A DNA stretch of 64,000 nt, from positions 1-64,000 of the forward strand of contig JASHNQ010000007.1 of NCBI GenBank assembly GCA_030041545.1, in the 5' to 3' direction. The position numbers were made by a program, and so were the translations under genes. The stretch's first letter is position 1; each line of letters starts with the position of its first letter. Below are positions 37,161 through 46,496 of this stretch, piece by piece. This DNA is from a candidate division FCPU426 bacterium. GTDB lineage: Bacteria; Oederibacteriota; Muellerivitia; Muellerivitales; Muellerivitaceae. The notes under the pieces are model-generated. The model was not told where the DNA came from, did no database searches, and saw nothing but the letters and a program-made list of their open reading frames with translations.

Positions 37161-37664
37161 CTAGCATGCTTTCAGCCACTGTTCCAAGTTCCGGTCGACC
37201 TCATTGAGCCGCTTGGCCCAGCGTTCTTCCAACTCAGGGGAAAGGAGGTTCTTTCTCCGGCAGAGGCTCATCAAGGGCACGCACTCGTGGGTCAAGGACA
37301 GGGCTTGCTCCAGGAACCTTCCAGTGCGGGCCGGGCTCCCGGAATCCTTGGCCTTTTGCACGGCCTGGGAAAGCTCGTGGACTTGGCGCTTCAGGCGCGA
37401 GATGGCCTCGTGCTTGAGGGCCCAAGGCAGGTTCTGGTAGGTTTTGTTGATCTCGCCCGCCAGGTCACCACAAAGGGCGGGCAAATCAACGCTTAAAAAA
37501 TCCGATGAAGCCAAGCGGGCTTCCTTTATTGAGCTACTGTGGGTTTGCCAAACGGATGATTCCGAAAAAGAATTATGCAAAAGGCTCATGAAAAAACCAA
37601 GGAAGATTTTGGAGGGAAGGCCCAACACCGTCCAAAGCTTGAGGGAGGGCGCTTTTTTTTTCAT
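37161..37664 (-). CDS. Four-helix-bundle-like protein with an N-terminus possibly derived from an array paralog
   Basis: VDLPALCGDLAGEINKTYQNLPWALKHEAISRLKRQVHELSQAVQKA...RFLEQALSLTHECVPLMSL...; starts with an ATGA overlap with paralog 7. Confidence 0.4.
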   Translation of the reverse strand: MKKKAPSLKLWTVLGLPSKIFLGFFMSLLHNSFSESSVWQTHSSSIKEARLASSDFLSVDLPALCGDLAGEINKTYQNLPWALKHEAISRLKRQVHELSQAVQKAKDSGSPARTGRFLEQALSLTHECVPLMSLCRRKNLLSPELEERWAKRLNEVDRNLEQWLKAC

Positions 37665-39790
37665 GGTTTCGGGTTTCCGGCCTGCGGAGAAACGCCCTTC
37701 AAGTAGCTAGCTGCGTCCGTGCGATTCCCTGGCGCCCCCAGGGCTTCCTCGAAGGCCCGGCGGGCTTGGACGGGGTCGCCGCTGAGCAGGTAAAAAACAC
37801 CGAGGCGCAGGAACAAATGGGCGGAAGGATAGCCTTGGCGCAGGGCTTCCTGCAGGGCTTTTTCGGCCCGGCCCAGGGTCTGGGGGTCCGGGACGGAGGA
37901 GTATTCCTTGAACAGCATTTCGGCCTCTTTTTCCCAGAAACAGCTGGCCAGGAAAGGATCGGCCTGGAAATCCGCGGAAACATCCTCCAGAACCCAGCGG
38001 ATTTCGGCCAAGGACTTGTCCGGGTAATAGCTGATGGCTTCATCAAGAAAGGGCCCCAGCGCCGAGTCGGCCTTTCTCCAAAGTTCCAGGACCGGGTCCC
38101 GGGAGGCTTCCAGGGGCATCACCCACAGCATGTAGCCGCCGTCGGGAATACCCTCGCCCTTGGAAAGCCAGGCGTATTTCCCGTCTGGGAACCGCCGGGC
38201 GAGAAAAGGCTGTTCGTTGGCATTGGCGAGGACGGCCGCCCATCGCGCCTTCTGGGGGTCCAGTGAGGGGTTTTGGGCCGCGTTGAAACTGTAAGTGGCG
38301 ACCTTCAAGGTTTGGTCCGGCAGGCCCGGGACAAAGTCGCTGAAAATGAGGCCCGGCCCTTTTTCCCTTGCCCATTGTTCCAGCAGCTCATAGGCGCGGT
38401 ACCGCTCCATGGATTTCGCGTAACCCCTCCAGGCGCCGGAGGAATCCCAAAGGCGGTGGTACGCTCCGAATAAGTGGAAACCGTCCAGGCCTATGGACAC
38501 CGCTAGGCAAAGGGCGGCCCCTAAAGCGGCCCGGGGAGGGCAGAGGCCGGCGGCCAGCCGGCAACCTCCCAAAGCCGTCACCACGAGAAGAACCGGGATG
38601 AGTGGGACCATGCGGAAAAATTCGGGTTCACTTGTCAAAAGGCCGGGAAGAAGGAAAACGACGAAGGCCACCAGCAGCCACAGGGAAATGGGGGATTTTT
38701 CCCCGCGGAGCAATTCCAGCAATCCCACGAAAAAAAAGGAATCCAGGAGAGGGTTCAAAAACCCACCCCAAACGGGCTGGTAGGTGTGAAAGGCAGGGTC
38801 CGCGCCCCAAAAAAGCGACGAGAGATAGGCTCGGGAAACGTTCCATTGGTTCCCGAGGGAATGGGTCAGGTGGAAGGGCGCGAGGTAAGCCAAGTAAGCC
38901 CCATAGCCCTGTGTCCACTCCAGGACCAAGAGGGGGAGGGAAAGGGCCAAAAGGGGAACCATCCAAAAAAAAGCGACCTGCTGGGAGGCCTTCCCAGAAA
39001 TTTTCAGGTCCGCCAGTAGGGTCCCCAAAACCGCCGCGACAATCACGGGCCAATGGATGTGGATGAGGAATCCCAGCCCCATCATCAAACCCAGGGCCGC
39101 CGCCGCCTTTTTCTTCGAAAGGAGGGAAGGGGCGCGCAGGAACCAGCCCAAAAGACACAGGACCGCGCATTCGCCCAGGAGCACCAAGCCGGTCATGAAG
39201 GAAAAGCGGCCCAAAAACAGGGGCCAAAAACTAAAGGCCATAAGGCAGGCGCAAAGGAAGGAAAAGGAGCCGGAAAAGAACCGCCGGGCCGCCGCGTAAG
39301 AGGCCGGCACCACCGCTACCGAAATAAGGGCCGGCAAGGCCCAAAGGGTCGTCAAGGAAACCCCGAATATCTTGAAGAAAAGGCTTAAAAGCCACACGTA
39401 AAGCGGTGGTGCGCAGCTGTCCCCGTAAAAGAGCCTCCAACTCCACTGCTTGTCCAGTTGGAGGGCGTAATAGCCATAGACGCCCTCGTCATAATGGGGC
39501 CATACCGAAAGGGTGGTGAGTTGGTAGAAGCGTAGGAAAACCACGCAGGCCCCCAGCAGGGCCCAAACCCAGGCGGGAAGGGGGGGGAGGAATTCCTTTT
39601 GGAAGAAGGGGCCGGCCTGCCTCTTCAGCGGGCGCCACAAGGCCCATAGGAAGGGAAGAAGGATTCCGAAGAAGCCGATCCAAAGCTTCGCTTCCAGGGA
39701 GAAAGGGAAGTAGGAAAGCATGGTGTTGGCGCAAAGAAAAACGCCGAAAAAAACCCAGGGAGAGGTCACGGGGAAAAATCGGGATTTCAT
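37661..39790 (-). CDS. Array paralog 7: GT-C-like membrane protein with C-terminal tail
   Basis: WPHYDEGVYGYYALQLDKQWSW; WGGFLNPLLDSFFFVGLLELLR; YSFNAAQNPSLDPQKARWAAVLANANEQPFLARRFP; GYPSAHLFLRLGVFYLLSGDPVQARRAFEEAL. Confidence 0.8.
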   Translation of the reverse strand: MKSRFFPVTSPWVFFGVFLCANTMLSYFPFSLEAKLWIGFFGILLPFLWALWRPLKRQAGPFFQKEFLPPLPAWVWALLGACVVFLRFYQLTTLSVWPHYDEGVYGYYALQLDKQWSWRLFYGDSCAPPLYVWLLSLFFKIFGVSLTTLWALPALISVAVVPASYAAARRFFSGSFSFLCACLMAFSFWPLFLGRFSFMTGLVLLGECAVLCLLGWFLRAPSLLSKKKAAAALGLMMGLGFLIHIHWPVIVAAVLGTLLADLKISGKASQQVAFFWMVPLLALSLPLLVLEWTQGYGAYLAYLAPFHLTHSLGNQWNVSRAYLSSLFWGADPAFHTYQPVWGGFLNPLLDSFFFVGLLELLRGEKSPISLWLLVAFVVFLLPGLLTSEPEFFRMVPLIPVLLVVTALGGCRLAAGLCPPRAALGAALCLAVSIGLDGFHLFGAYHRLWDSSGAWRGYAKSMERYRAYELLEQWAREKGPGLIFSDFVPGLPDQTLKVATYSFNAAQNPSLDPQKARWAAVLANANEQPFLARRFPDGKYAWLSKGEGIPDGGYMLWVMPLEASRDPVLELWRKADSALGPFLDEAISYYPDKSLAEIRWVLEDVSADFQADPFLASCFWEKEAEMLFKEYSSVPDPQTLGRAEKALQEALRQGYPSAHLFLRLGVFYLLSGDPVQARRAFEEALGAPGNRTDAASYLKGVSPQAGNPKP

Positions 39791-39802
39791 GGAACGCCCC
39801 CC

Positions 39803-41989
39803 CTATTTCAAGTCATCCACCGGAGAAAGCCGGGCCAGGAACCGCCGGGAATCGGTGAAGTCCAAGGGCGACCGCAGGGCCCCCTCGAAAGCCCGCCGGG
39901 CTTGGGCTTTTTCGCCAGCCAAGGAATAAAGCACGCCCAAGTGGAAATAAAGGTTGGCGGCCGGGCAGCCTTTGTCCAATGCGGAAAGGAGGTTTTCGAT
40001 GGGCGCCTTCCATTCCGGTTGGGGCACTTCCCCCGGAAAGAGGCGGCCGCTGGGCATCTCCGACAACCTTCGCCCCGTGGTTTTAAAGTAGGAAGCCAAC
40101 AACAGGGATTGAAAACGAATGTCCGAAACCTTTTCCCAATAGAACGACTCTAAAAGCGGGTCGCCTTGAAAAGCGGGATAAGCCCGGTCAAGGTCGGCCA
40201 ACAGGATTCTACCGCCCGCCCCGTCGTTTTTCATGACATTGTCCTCCTGGAAGGGAACCAAGGCCCAAGCCGCCTGCTTCCACTTGTCAAAGGCTTGCGC
40301 AGGAGCCGGTTCTAAGGGATGGACCCACAACATCATGCCCCCATCGGAGGGAGGGTGGTCCTTGGAAAGCCAGAAAAACCGTCCGCCCGGGAACTGCCGG
40401 CTCAAGCAAGGCTGGTAATTCACGTTTTCGATTAAGGCGGCCCAGGCGCATTTCCCTTCGGGAATCCGCGGGTTGTAAAGTCCATCAAAGGCGGCGCAAG
40501 CAACTTCCAGGAAAGGGGGCCGAGACGGATCCACATTAAAGGACGAGAAAAAAAGCCCCGGCCCTTCCTTTTCGGCGATTCCACGCAGGATTTCCCACGC
40601 TTTCACGTCGACTGCGGGTTTTTGGGCGGGATTGACCGTGTCGATGTCCAAGGAAGTGTAGTGAAGATTCATTCCATCCAGTCCCATGGAAAGCATCAGG
40701 AGGCCGCCGAGGAGGAGTTTCACCTTTCCCTTAGGTAAGGACTCGGCCAATTGAAGGAAGCCCAGCACCACGACGCCGTATACCAGCGGGACCAGATGGA
40801 CTAAGTGGAAAACATTAAACATCCCCGAAAAGAGGATCGGCACAAAGCCGATTAGGACCGCCCAGCCCATAGGCCCGGCCGCCGGATGCCGGCGATGGCG
40901 GAAAAGGGCAAGGAGACCCGTGAAGAAGAAGCCGCCGGTCACGGGGTTCAATAAGCCTCCCCAAGCAGGGCCGTAGGAAAAGTAACCCTTCCATCCCATC
41001 CAAAAAACCGCTCCAACATTCTCCAAAGCCGAAAGGGGCCACTCTGCGGCCCCACCGTTTTGGGCTTGGGGGTTCAGGGCGAACAAGCCCCACAGATAGC
41101 CCCCGAAGCCCGTTTGAACCGCCGCAATTCCCAGTGGAAGGGCAGTCAAAACGGCGGTGAGGACGAAAACTCCCATGCCGACGGCCTTCCGGGGTTTTTT
41201 CACCGGCTCCAGGATTTTCCAGCAGGCTCCTCCTATAAAAAGGGCCACCAAGATCCACGAAAAATAGGTGTAAAAACCCGATCCCACGCAAAGCCCCAAA
41301 AGGACCAGGAAGGCCCAGCGGCTTTTCGGAGTGGATGCCCGGCGAAGCCACCCTAAGAGCCACAGGCCGACCCATTCCCAAAGGAGCATCAAAAGGCCCT
41401 GGTGCGCGAAGCGCCCGGCAAGAACCGGCCAAAAGCCCAAAGAGACGAAAAGGAACAACCAGAAGGAAAAACCCTTGGCGAAAAAATTCCGGGAGGCCGC
41501 GTAGGAAAGGAAGGCGCAGGCGGTGGAAATCAAGGCGCTCAACAGGCGCATGGCGGCCAAGGACGGCCCGAAAGCCTTGAACCCAAGCGCCAGGGCCCAG
41601 TTGAAAAGAGGCGGCAATTGGGTAGCCGATTGAAAAAACCTCCAATTCCAGTGTTCCGCCAGGTCCATGGCGTAAAAGCCATTGACCGCTTCATCATACA
41701 AGGGAAAGCCGGGGAAGGAATTCAACCCAAAGAAACGGACCCCAGCCGCCCCCAGGACCGCTACCGGTAGGGCCCAAACCCAGGCGGGAAAGGATGGAAG
41801 GAATTCCTTTTGAAACCGTCCATTGGTTTGGGGAGTGGGCAGGAAACGCAGGGCCAATAGAAAGGGAAAAAGAATTCCCAAAAGGCCGACCGCCAGTTTG
41901 GCCCCCCAGGGGAGTTTTGAATAGGAAAGCAGGCTGTTGGAGGCGAGGAAAAGGAGGAAAAGGAAAAACCAAGATTTTGACCCGCTCAT
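39803..41989 (-). CDS. Array paralog 8: GT-C-like membrane protein with C-terminal tail
   Basis: FPLYDEAVNGFYAMDLAEHWNW; WGGLLNPVTGGFFFTGLLALFR; CAWAALIENVNYQPCLSRQFPGGRFFWLS; ATGA overlap with the upstream gene. Confidence 0.8.
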   Translation of the reverse strand: MSGSKSWFFLFLLFLASNSLLSYSKLPWGAKLAVGLLGILFPFLLALRFLPTPQTNGRFQKEFLPSFPAWVWALPVAVLGAAGVRFFGLNSFPGFPLYDEAVNGFYAMDLAEHWNWRFFQSATQLPPLFNWALALGFKAFGPSLAAMRLLSALISTACAFLSYAASRNFFAKGFSFWLFLFVSLGFWPVLAGRFAHQGLLMLLWEWVGLWLLGWLRRASTPKSRWAFLVLLGLCVGSGFYTYFSWILVALFIGGACWKILEPVKKPRKAVGMGVFVLTAVLTALPLGIAAVQTGFGGYLWGLFALNPQAQNGGAAEWPLSALENVGAVFWMGWKGYFSYGPAWGGLLNPVTGGFFFTGLLALFRHRRHPAAGPMGWAVLIGFVPILFSGMFNVFHLVHLVPLVYGVVVLGFLQLAESLPKGKVKLLLGGLLMLSMGLDGMNLHYTSLDIDTVNPAQKPAVDVKAWEILRGIAEKEGPGLFFSSFNVDPSRPPFLEVACAAFDGLYNPRIPEGKCAWAALIENVNYQPCLSRQFPGGRFFWLSKDHPPSDGGMMLWVHPLEPAPAQAFDKWKQAAWALVPFQEDNVMKNDGAGGRILLADLDRAYPAFQGDPLLESFYWEKVSDIRFQSLLLASYFKTTGRRLSEMPSGRLFPGEVPQPEWKAPIENLLSALDKGCPAANLYFHLGVLYSLAGEKAQARRAFEGALRSPLDFTDSRRFLARLSPVDDLK

Positions 41990-44085
41990 GGGCGATTCCT
42001 TCCGGCGGCCGTTTCCAGTGAGGCCAGGTCCCTGGGGGCGTCCGTCAAATCCATCGGGGCGTGGAGGGCCTTCCCAAACGCCCACCGGGCATCCTCCCCA
42101 TCGCCGGTTTGCGCGTAAAAGGACCCCAGCCGCCAAAAGAGGTTGGCCGCCGGGTACCCTTTTTGGATTGCCGTTTTAAGGTATTTTAAGGAATCCACGC
42201 TGTCCTTGAACCCGGAGACCCGGAAGGAGAGATCCGACAGCTTTTCCCAATAACAAGATTGAAGGAAGGGATCGCCCTCAAAAGCGGGCTCCGCCTTTTG
42301 AAGCAGGGGCAAAAGCACCCAGGGGTCCTTGTAGGGACAGCCTTCGTAGGCATGGGAGGCCGCCCGCCATTTCTCAAAATCCGGCCGGGTGGCCGGGGTT
42401 ACCGGGGCCACCCAAAGCATCCAGCCGCCGTCGGGCCGGTTCAGGCCCCCGGAAAGCGCGAAGGCCCGCGCTTGGGGGAAGCGTTTTTGGAGGAAGGGTT
42501 TGTAGTTCACGTTGGCCAGGACCGCGGCCCAGGAGGCTTTTTCCAGGGAAAGAGATGGATTTTGGGCGGCGTTGATGGGATATTCCAACACGAAAAGGCT
42601 CTGGTCACAGAGGCCCGGAACGAAACCGTCGAATATCAGGCCGGGGCCTTGTTCGGAGTCCATCTTTTGGAGCAGGGCATGGGCCCGGTAACGCTCCATC
42701 GACTTCCCGTAGCCGATCCAGGACGCGGGCGAATCCCAGATACCCTGATATTTGACCGCCAAATGGTAGAAATCCAGCCCGGCGAAGGCCAAACCCAGGC
42801 CCCAAAGCATGAACACCAAGCGCAAGGGGGTGAGGCCGGCCAACAGTCTGCGCCATCCCAATCCACACGCGAAAAGCAGCACCGGCAGGACGGGCAGCAC
42901 CCGCAGCGGCTCCCGCGTGGAAGTCGCCATACCGGGAAGGAGAAACAACAGGGCCGCCGCCAGCCACCCCCAGCCCGCCCACCGGCCGCTTTTTAAAAGT
43001 TCCAGGAATCCCAGAAGCAAGAAGGAATCCAGCAGGGGATCCAGGAAGCCGCCCCACACGGGCTGGTAGGTGTGGAACGACGGGTCCAGGCCCCCAAAAA
43101 TCGCCGATAGGTAGGAAAGGGAAACGTCCCATTGACGCCCCATATCCCCCCTTTGGGACCAAAACCCCACTTGCGAGCCGTAGCTTCGCACTGCGTCCCC
43201 AAGGCCAGCCCTCCAAAGGGGGGCCAAGAGCAAAACCCCCCCCGCAGCCCAAATCGCCAAAGGTGTCCAGGAGCGGGGTTTTCGGCGCAGGCAGTCCACC
43301 AGGACCGCGGCGCCCGACAGGAACGCCACCGTGGCCCAGGAAATAAAAACGTAAAAGCCGGTTCCCGCCGCCGCGCCCAAGGCCAGCGCCCTCCAGTTGC
43401 GGGAGGAGGAAGAAGGGGATTTAAGGTAAAAACCCAAAAGGCCGAAGGTGAGGAATTCCGCCAAAAGCACCAAGACCATCTGGTCGCCGACGCGCCCCAC
43501 GTAGAGGGGCCAGAAGCTGAAGGCCGCCAGCCAGGTGGTTAAGAGGGAAAGGGACCTTGAGAAAAACATCTGGGAACACCATGCCGCCGCGGCCACGGTC
43601 AAGGCGGACAAAAGGGCCGGATAGAACCAGAGACAGAAAAGGGAAGGCTTGAGCCATCGGAACAAAAAGGCCAGGCCCCACGCGTAGCCGGCGGGAAAAT
43701 TCGCCCCTTCCGGGAACAATCCCAAGCCCTGTTGGTTGAAACGCACCGCCAGCCAACCCCAAAGCCCGTCGTCGTAAAAAGGCCAGACCGACAAGGCGGT
43801 GAGTTTGTAAAACCGGACGAAAACCGCGCAAGCCCCCAGTAGGACCCAAACCCAGGCGGGAAGGGGTGGCAGGAATTCCTTTTGAAATAGCACGGCGGGT
43901 TCGGGCGCGGGAAGGAAACGCAGGGCCAGAAGGAAAGGAAAGAGGATTCCCAAAAAGCCGACCCCTAGCTTGGCTCCGGGGGAAAGGGGAAAATAGGAAA
44001 GGAGGATGTTGGAAACCAGGAACACCAGGAAATAAGCCCATGGCGCGGGACAAAAAGCATGGGATTTCCCAACGGGTCGAACCAT
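41986..44085 (-). CDS. Array paralog 9: GT-C-like membrane protein with C-terminal tail
   Basis: WPFYDDGLWGWLAVRFNQQGLG; WGGFLDPLLDSFLLLGFLELLK; YPINAAQNPSLSLEKASWAAVLANVNYKPFLQKRFP. Confidence 0.8.
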   Translation of the reverse strand: MVRPVGKSHAFCPAPWAYFLVFLVSNILLSYFPLSPGAKLGVGFLGILFPFLLALRFLPAPEPAVLFQKEFLPPLPAWVWVLLGACAVFVRFYKLTALSVWPFYDDGLWGWLAVRFNQQGLGLFPEGANFPAGYAWGLAFLFRWLKPSLFCLWFYPALLSALTVAAAAWCSQMFFSRSLSLLTTWLAAFSFWPLYVGRVGDQMVLVLLAEFLTFGLLGFYLKSPSSSSRNWRALALGAAAGTGFYVFISWATVAFLSGAAVLVDCLRRKPRSWTPLAIWAAGGVLLLAPLWRAGLGDAVRSYGSQVGFWSQRGDMGRQWDVSLSYLSAIFGGLDPSFHTYQPVWGGFLDPLLDSFLLLGFLELLKSGRWAGWGWLAAALLFLLPGMATSTREPLRVLPVLPVLLFACGLGWRRLLAGLTPLRLVFMLWGLGLAFAGLDFYHLAVKYQGIWDSPASWIGYGKSMERYRAHALLQKMDSEQGPGLIFDGFVPGLCDQSLFVLEYPINAAQNPSLSLEKASWAAVLANVNYKPFLQKRFPQARAFALSGGLNRPDGGWMLWVAPVTPATRPDFEKWRAASHAYEGCPYKDPWVLLPLLQKAEPAFEGDPFLQSCYWEKLSDLSFRVSGFKDSVDSLKYLKTAIQKGYPAANLFWRLGSFYAQTGDGEDARWAFGKALHAPMDLTDAPRDLASLETAAGRNRP

Positions 44086-44153
44086 GGGTCATTTTATCGG
44101 TTTTTGAAAAGAATGGCATTTTCAAAAAAAGGGGAGCCTATAGAATGATTTAA

Positions 44154-46433
44154 ATGTTCCGCAGCCCAAGGCTGACATTGAGAAAATGGCGCGACCGCCT
44201 CCTGGCCTCGCCCTCCTTCCTTTTGGGGAATCCCGCGGGGCGCGCGTGGAAAAATCCAAAGGGGTTCGAGTATTATTTTTTAAGCGCCATCAACGGCCTT
44301 TCATTTTTCAGGATCTTCCTGGGTTTTTACCTGGCCGCGGGAAGAACCAAGAACGATGATTTCAAATTGTACCTATTGGGCTGGCTGTTTTTCCCGGCCC
44401 TCGGCCTGTTGTCCGGAAATTTCATCGACGATCTGCGCGACCGATGGCGGCCGCAAAACCCCTATTTCTATCCGGTCCTCCTTTTCCTGAATTTTACGTT
44501 CGCGCTTTTTGCCCTGCATCCGGCCCAATGGGCCCTCCCCGGATGGGTCCTGGCCAGCTGTTTTTTACTTCTCCAAATCCTGGCCCTTGCGACGATCCAA
44601 ATCCTCGAACGGTTTTTTCCGAACCCCCGGGGGAAATGGCGCGGGATACCCTATCTTTTAATGTTCCTTTCCTTTGGATTATGGTTTTTTAAAACCCAAA
44701 CCTTCCTGTCCCAAGACATGGGTCATTGGACCCTCGCCCGTGGATTGGCCCTTGTTGGAATCGTGGCGGCGTTGTATGGGGACGGTTCCGCCTGGGGAAA
44801 GGATCCGGACGGAGGCAAACCGGGATTTTTCTCAAACCTGTTTTTTCACGCCTTGGGGTTTATTTTCATCTTGGTCATGGTCGTTGAACCTGGTTTTACC
44901 TATGACCCCTACCATTACGCCTCCTACCTGGGACCCTTGAGCGATATGTGCGCCGGGAAAACCCTCTTGTTCAACGTCAGCGCCCAATACGGGATCCTGG
45001 TTTATTACTTCCTGCGTTTCTTTTTCCTTTTCCTTCCCTTGGGGTATACCTCCCTTTGCCTCCTGCTGACGGCGGCCTATATCCTCCAGTATTTTTTGTT
45101 TTATTTTACCGCCCGGAAACTGTTCTGGTCCGAATTCCTGTCCTTTTTCGCGTTGGCGGCCCTTCTTCTCCTGAACTATTTCGCACCCGAAGGCCAGGCC
45201 ACCTGGTATCCCTCCATCGGCCCCCTTCGGTTCGGTTTTATTTACTTGCTCATGGCTTTGGTGGTCCTGCGGAACCGCCATCCCCGCCGCCGAAGCCTCT
45301 TTTTAAGGCTGGAAGCGGCCGTGGCCGCCACGGCGTTTCTTTGGAGTTTTGAGGTTTGCCTTTTTATCCTTCCCGCCTACCTCGGCTTGGCCGCCTACGA
45401 GTCACTGGAAGCCCGGCGCGGCCGCCTCCGCTTCGAGGCCCTAGGTTTCCGGAATAGGGTTTCGGGGTTACTGGTTTTTGCCGCCCTCCTCCTGGCCTTT
45501 TTTTACCTGGACGTGATCCGCCGGAACGGGAAACCACCCCAATGGTCCCTTTATTTCGACTATAACGCCCTCCACTTGGGCGGTTTTTTCCTTCGGTGGA
45601 TGCCGGCGTCAGGCTGTTGGTGGTCCGTCCTGGCTGTCTTGTATTTTTCCTTTTTCGCCGTATTAGGCGCCGTCTTCCGGGCCCCGGACCGCGTGGATAG
45701 GTTCCCGAACTTCAATGCCGTTGTGCTCCTGACTTTTTACGGCATCACCCAGTTTTATTACTACGTGGGGCGGGCCGTCGGATTCAATTTACTGGCCGTT
45801 TCCATGCCCAGCCTCCTGCTTTTCCTTTATTGGCTGTTTTTTTTGAGAAGGTACGACCTCCCTTCGGCCCCGCCGATCTTAAAAAAGGGCGCCTTTGCCC
45901 TGGGCGTCCTCGCGATCGGGATCTATCTTCCCTTGTTTGTCCCCCGGGCGCTTCAAAAGATCCAATATAAAAAGGCCTCCCTTCCCGATTTGTGGGACAA
46001 CATCGTCCATCGACCCTGGGACGAGGGCCGGCAAAATTCCTTTGCCCAAACCGCGGAATCCCTCATGTCGAAATACTCGGGGACAAAGAAGGAATTGGTT
46101 TATTTCTTCGGGGACTATAAGGGCCTGGAAGTTTCCATGTATTGCGGAAGAGTGAAGGTTTATCCCTATAACAACGTCTTCGAAGCCGATATCTGCCCGG
46201 CCATCCGCGCAAGGCTTCTTGCCTTTGACCCAAAACTGAAGCCCGGGGACTGCATTTACCTTTCGAAGGACTTCAGCCAAACCGAAGTTTATTACGAATA
46301 CCCGGATTCCAGCCAGCACCTGCTGTCCAACCTTGAGCCCACGCTCTTGTCCTTCCTGGCTTCCAAGTACCAATTCAACCAAGTGGAAGAGAAGGACGGC
46401 ATCGCGGTGTTCCGGGTGACCGGGGCGCGGTAA
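44154..46433 (+). CDS. Large polytopic membrane protein, GT-C-like, unknown function
   Basis: 759 aa, many hydrophobic segments; VEPGFTYDPYHYASYLGP; distinct from the minus-strand paralog family. Confidence 0.55.
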   Translation: MFRSPRLTLRKWRDRLLASPSFLLGNPAGRAWKNPKGFEYYFLSAINGLSFFRIFLGFYLAAGRTKNDDFKLYLLGWLFFPALGLLSGNFIDDLRDRWRPQNPYFYPVLLFLNFTFALFALHPAQWALPGWVLASCFLLLQILALATIQILERFFPNPRGKWRGIPYLLMFLSFGLWFFKTQTFLSQDMGHWTLARGLALVGIVAALYGDGSAWGKDPDGGKPGFFSNLFFHALGFIFILVMVVEPGFTYDPYHYASYLGPLSDMCAGKTLLFNVSAQYGILVYYFLRFFFLFLPLGYTSLCLLLTAAYILQYFLFYFTARKLFWSEFLSFFALAALLLLNYFAPEGQATWYPSIGPLRFGFIYLLMALVVLRNRHPRRRSLFLRLEAAVAATAFLWSFEVCLFILPAYLGLAAYESLEARRGRLRFEALGFRNRVSGLLVFAALLLAFFYLDVIRRNGKPPQWSLYFDYNALHLGGFFLRWMPASGCWWSVLAVLYFSFFAVLGAVFRAPDRVDRFPNFNAVVLLTFYGITQFYYYVGRAVGFNLLAVSMPSLLLFLYWLFFLRRYDLPSAPPILKKGAFALGVLAIGIYLPLFVPRALQKIQYKKASLPDLWDNIVHRPWDEGRQNSFAQTAESLMSKYSGTKKELVYFFGDYKGLEVSMYCGRVKVYPYNNVFEADICPAIRARLLAFDPKLKPGDCIYLSKDFSQTEVYYEYPDSSQHLLSNLEPTLLSFLASKYQFNQVEEKDGIAVFRVTGAR

Positions 46434-46496
46434 TTTTTTCCAAGCCCCCCATCTCCAAAGGCGATCACGGGGGGGAAATCCGCCCAGGAGCCCTTT

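Noticed and set aside
37161-37664. Diversity-generating retroelement accessory protein (Avd) because of the four-helix-bundle resemblance
   Set aside because: No reverse transcriptase, template repeat or variable repeat was visible nearby.
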